Notes under the pieces: model-generated
What the model was told of the DNA's origin: nothing
The model's input: the letters and a program-made list of their open reading frames with translations, nothing else
The model's database searches: none
Made by a program: the position numbers and the translations under genes
Shown: positions 4,271 to 7,030 of the stretch, piece by piece
Position numbering within the stretch: position 1 is the first letter of the stretch
How the letters are laid out: each line of letters starts with the position of its first letter
Assembly: GCA_016198645.1 (NCBI GenBank)
Contig: JACQIE010000027.1
Coordinates: forward strand, 1 to 7,030
Length of the DNA: 7,030 nucleotides
From: Candidatus Aenigmatarchaeota archaeon
GTDB taxonomy: Archaea; Aenigmatarchaeota; Aenigmatarchaeia; GW2011-AR5
Direction of reading: 5' to 3'

Positions 4271-6894
4271 TTCAAACCGCCTCCGATGTTAACGGGCTTG
4301 GAAAGCCACGGATTATATTTGACATTTCCAACTATCAAACTCTTAAACTTAGACTCGTCTGCAGACCCGAACCAGTTGTTGGCGACAGAAATTTTGCTCG
4401 ATGAATCAGCGTGAATCAGCTTTAAGCATGTCCCGCATTCAAAGTTATTACTGGAAATAGTCACGGAACCCGTATTTTCAATCCGGATAGCGGAATCTTT
4501 ATTGCGGCTGAAAATATTGTTTGTAATATAATAATCGGTAGATTCCGAGGACTCATAGCCCCGTTCAGGCGTGCCACTAAATATATTGATTCCATTGGTA
4601 CCTTGAGACAGGTCGTTATTCTTTATGATGAAGCCAGACCCACGGTCAGCAGCGATGCCATCCTGCAGGCTGCCAATGGCGGTATTGCCGTCAACAAGAA
4701 TATTCTTACTGTAGCTCAGCCAGAAACCATAGTTGCTGTATGAAGCTACATTGTCAACAAACTTATTGTTCGCATTAAAAACGTCCTCAAACGCATTATG
4801 CGGGCTGTAAGAGGCGTCATTATTGGCGATGTAATTGGAAGTGCTCGGAAGGCCGTTTTTCCCGTCAATGAACAGGCCATCGCCACTGTGGCGCATATTG
4901 TTATTAGTTATCGCGTTATCGTTCGAAGAAGACACGAGTAACATGGCAGCGGTATCGCAACCGCAGCCGATTTTATCCGAATCCAATCCCGCCGCCTTGC
5001 AGAGTAGGCTTGGGCTGTCGGCATCGCACGCCCTGAGCGTATGGCTGAAATCATTCCCGTCGATAGTATTCCCCGCCGAATGATATAGTTTGATGCCCCA
5101 GCCGGCGTTGTGGTCAGCTTTATTTTCCCGAACCTCAACGTTCTTAACGTCAATAAAGCTCAATCCGTCCTGCTGATTCCGGAGAACGTTGCCGCGCACA
5201 AGTCCGCCGTTCACGTTCTCAAACAGGATGCCGCCGCCGTAAGGTTCACGTCTCAAAATATCAAGGAAAGCAGAGCTGTCAACCAGCTTAAAGTTACCCG
5301 AAAAATCACTATCCAGAACTTTAACGTTGTTCGAGTCCTTTGCATAAAGCCCGTAGGAATATCCGGAAGCCTTGCAGTTTCTGATTTCAACATTGCTGGC
5401 GCCGGCAATCTTAATGCCATATCCTGAAGACTTTTCACCGACGAGCGAAGCGCCGTCACAATCAAGCAATACGTTGTCAGTAGCGATGACAATCTGCGGA
5501 GGCACGCCACCAGCGGCTCGGTAAACGTCCTTGCAGATTTTAGTGTCTTTGGAAACCACGAGAACTCCAGCGACGGCTTCGCAACTGCCGTCCTTCGGAA
5601 CAGGCAGTTCAACAGCAGGCAATTTTGAAATACATGCGCTATATGCCCCGCCATTCCGCTTGTTCCAATCAGTGCAGAATGCCACATCGTCGCCGCCTTT
5701 CACCCCGGAGTAACAGCACTGTAGAACAGCTTCGATATGCCGTTTTGAAACGTCGTTGAACTCACGGACGGCGGCATCACCCATAATACTATGCTTTGAA
5801 GACCTAAAGCCCTGCTGGCCGTCGCAACCGTAATAACAGGCAGCGCCGGATTCGCAGCTACTCGCAAAGCTGACGTCGCTAGCATATGCATTGATAGAAT
5901 ACGGGAAGCTGCATACATCGGTATTGCCGGTTCTTGTCCAAACGCAATTCACATCCACATTACGCCAGCCAGCCACGCCCTCAACGTTGAAGCTATAGGA
6001 ATATTTCATCGTTTCGCAGGACGTCTTGTCCGCCAACTTGTAACATTCAGGAATCTTGAGATTGGCAGAGGTCGAACACCACTTCGGGCATGCGGCAACG
6101 TCGCAGTTAGGTGCATTCGTATCTGAAATTCTTTTAGGCGCGTCATATTCATCGGCAAGATTGCCAAAGGTATGCCCGAACTCGTGAAGAGTCAGCACCT
6201 CTGTACCAGGCGATGACGATTGCCCGGTCGCCTGAAAGCTGCCGGATCTCTCGAAGCTATACCCCGTTTCCTTCAAAGAGTTCTTGTCAAGCACAAGAAC
6301 ATCGTCATAAAAGCCGCAGGACGAACTGACTAGGGACTTATAGTGGTCTTTACAGTTCTTTGCATTACTATATGAGCAGTCAAAAGGCTGCGGGTTCGGC
6401 AAATACCATACGTTGAACATGTAGGCGTGCGAAGCAAAAGGCTCCTTGGAGAGCAGATAATTGAAGTGACGAGGCAGGATGTTCGCAGCGAAATTAGCAA
6501 GTTCACTATTCTCGTAATTATTCGGGACGAATACGAGGTCGATCTTTTCCGAAGAGCTGCCCCTATTCACGACTTTAACGCAACCGCTGCCTGGTTCGGT
6601 AACGGTGAAAACCGCGGCGTTTTTAAGAGTTTTATCGCCGACGGCGACGTCAACAAAATAACTGCCGGAAGCCGCGCCTTTTGTGTCAATGACATTCGTA
6701 TAGGTGCCATCGTCCTTTACAGCGTCGCCGCTGCTTTCGTCGTCAAGAAGCGCAACAGGCGACGAAACGGCGCCGGAGGAATCTCTTATAGTGAACTTCA
6801 GGGCATGGCCTTTGATGAACGAAGACTTTATCGTAAAAATAGAGCCGGCTTGGGCGGATGACGGATAGACGGAAACCGTGGGTCTGGGCAGCAC
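4267..6894 (-). CDS. M64-type zinc metallopeptidase fused to a right-handed beta-helix
   Basis: The frame encodes 875 residues from a GTG. Residues about 1-98 are Ig-like, with the GDAVKDDGTYT pattern (56-66) of secreted repeat domains. Residues about 105-395 fit peptidase family M64: IDLVFVPNNY near 118-127, the zinc-binding motif HEFGH (237-241) followed by TFGNLADEY (242-250), and a Met-turn-like HSIMGD (368-373). Many cysteines, including a CC pair (393-394), suggest disulfides and an extracellular site. Residues about 438-860 are a parallel beta-helix of NosD/CASH type, with repeated G-I-x-I and N-x-I/V-x-x-N rungs, likely for binding glycans or another surface. There is no signal peptide at this GTG and no ribosome-binding site. 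The same frame continues upstream through one TAG to the window edge, so the annotated start is probably false and the N-terminus lies outside. The next gene overlaps by 4 bp. Confidence 0.88.
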   Translation of the reverse strand: MLPRPTVSVYPSSAQAGSIFTIKSSFIKGHALKFTIRDSSGAVSSPVALLDDESSGDAVKDDGTYTNVIDTKGAASGSYFVDVAVGDKTLKNAAVFTVTEPGSGCVKVVNRGSSSEKIDLVFVPNNYENSELANFAANILPRHFNYLLSKEPFASHAYMFNVWYLPNPQPFDCSYSNAKNCKDHYKSLVSSSCGFYDDVLVLDKNSLKETGYSFERSGSFQATGQSSSPGTEVLTLHEFGHTFGNLADEYDAPKRISDTNAPNCDVAACPKWCSTSANLKIPECYKLADKTSCETMKYSYSFNVEGVAGWRNVDVNCVWTRTGNTDVCSFPYSINAYASDVSFASSCESGAACYYGCDGQQGFRSSKHSIMGDAAVREFNDVSKRHIEAVLQCCYSGVKGGDDVAFCTDWNKRNGGAYSACISKLPAVELPVPKDGSCEAVAGVLVVSKDTKICKDVYRAAGGVPPQIVIATDNVLLDCDGASLVGEKSSGYGIKIAGASNVEIRNCKASGYSYGLYAKDSNNVKVLDSDFSGNFKLVDSSAFLDILRREPYGGGILFENVNGGLVRGNVLRNQQDGLSFIDVKNVEVRENKADHNAGWGIKLYHSAGNTIDGNDFSHTLRACDADSPSLLCKAAGLDSDKIGCGCDTAAMLLVSSSNDNAITNNNMRHSGDGLFIDGKNGLPSTSNYIANNDASYSPHNAFEDVFNANNKFVDNVASYSNYGFWLSYSKNILVDGNTAIGSLQDGIAADRGSGFIIKNNDLSQGTNGINIFSGTPERGYESSESTDYYITNNIFSRNKDSAIRIENTGSVTISSNNFECGTCLKLIHADSSSKISVANNWFGSADESKFKSLIVGNVKYNPWLSKPVNIGGGLK
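4280..4284 (-). promoter_or_regulatory. Shine-Dalgarno GGAGG for the anchored surface protein
   Basis: On the minus strand GGAGG (within GGAGGCGG) lies 9 nt before the ATG at 4270, inside the 3' end of the peptidase gene, where it also encodes part of its Gly-rich C-terminus. With the ATGA overlap it indicates coupled translation. Confidence 0.7.
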
Positions 6895-7029
6895 CGTGAC
6901 GGTTTTGATTGGCGATATTCGGACTATAATTTTCGATTCGTCGCCATTTTCTAAAGTCTACGCCATATCTTCAAAGGCAATGCTATACTCTATGGTGTCT
7001 ATCCCTGGGGCTATACGTGTCTTAAGTTC
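6895..7029 (-). pseudogene. Upstream continuation of the M64 peptidase frame, interrupted by an amber codon
   Basis: In the frame of the peptidase, 21 codons lie between the GTG at 6894 and a TAG at 6960-6958, with no ATG, GTG or TTG among them. Beyond the TAG the frame is open for another 23 codons to the window edge, while the other two minus frames have stops there. Both peptide stretches are beta-like (GIDTIEYSIAFEDMA before the TAG, TLENGDESKIIVRISPIK after it) and read as one continuous domain. A single change from TAT or TAC (Tyr) would explain the stop. Options are a nonsense mutation or sequencing error, amber readthrough (for example pyrrolysine), or a separate upstream gene ending here. 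I favour the first. Confidence 0.5.
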
Positions 7030-7030
7030 C

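Noticed and set aside
5253..5687. Minus-strand 144-residue frame inside the beta-helix region, and plus-strand frames at 5110-5427 and 6427-6861
   Set aside because: They overlap the peptidase-beta-helix gene in other frames, show no domain pattern and have no start signals.

Overview
The window looks archaeal and probably comes from a DPANN-type lineage; the phylum cannot be fixed from sequence alone. The evidence is an archaeal MCM replicative helicase followed by an archaeal OB-fold (RPA/COG3390-like) protein. There are also TATA boxes about 25 nt upstream of ATG codons that lack a ribosome-binding site (leaderless first genes), while genes inside operons carry Shine-Dalgarno sequences (AGGTGAT, GGAGG). 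The surface proteins carry a CGDxxC...CPSDC cysteine motif of a kind common in archaeal extracellular proteins. Almost everything lies on the minus strand, so the reading order is right to left.

Right part (7029 to 3662, minus): a surface or secreted module. A large protein carries an Ig-like N-terminal region, an M64-type zinc metallopeptidase domain (HEFGH...LADEY) and a long right-handed beta-helix. Its stop overlaps by 4 bp the start of a 202-residue protein with a signal peptide, a beta-rich ectodomain, the four-cysteine motif and a C-terminal membrane anchor. The peptidase frame does not really begin at the available GTG (6894). The same frame continues with protein-like sequence to the window edge, interrupted by one amber codon at 6958-6960.

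Middle (3609 to 855, minus): a replication operon, mcm then the OB-fold protein, 16 nt apart. It has a TATA box for mcm and an SD for the second gene. Both proteins end in winged-helix-like C-termini with a similar last 25 residues.

Left part (854 to 1): 321 bp (534-854) without a protein gene but with five consecutive stem-loops, possibly a structured RNA or a 3' UTR. Next comes a short 53-residue minus-strand membrane protein gene (372-533) with a leaderless promoter. It overlaps tail-to-tail an 87-residue plus-strand two-helix membrane protein (158-421). The first 171 bp look like the 3' end of another plus-strand gene split by a one-base frame change, and they also contain three small hairpins followed by a repeated GGGTAT motif.

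How the parts fit: replication (MCM unwinds, the OB-fold protein binds single strands) sits next to a membrane-anchored or secreted protease operon. I see no functional link between the two blocks beyond shared strand. No tRNA, rRNA, CRISPR array, insertion sequence or defence locus is visible.
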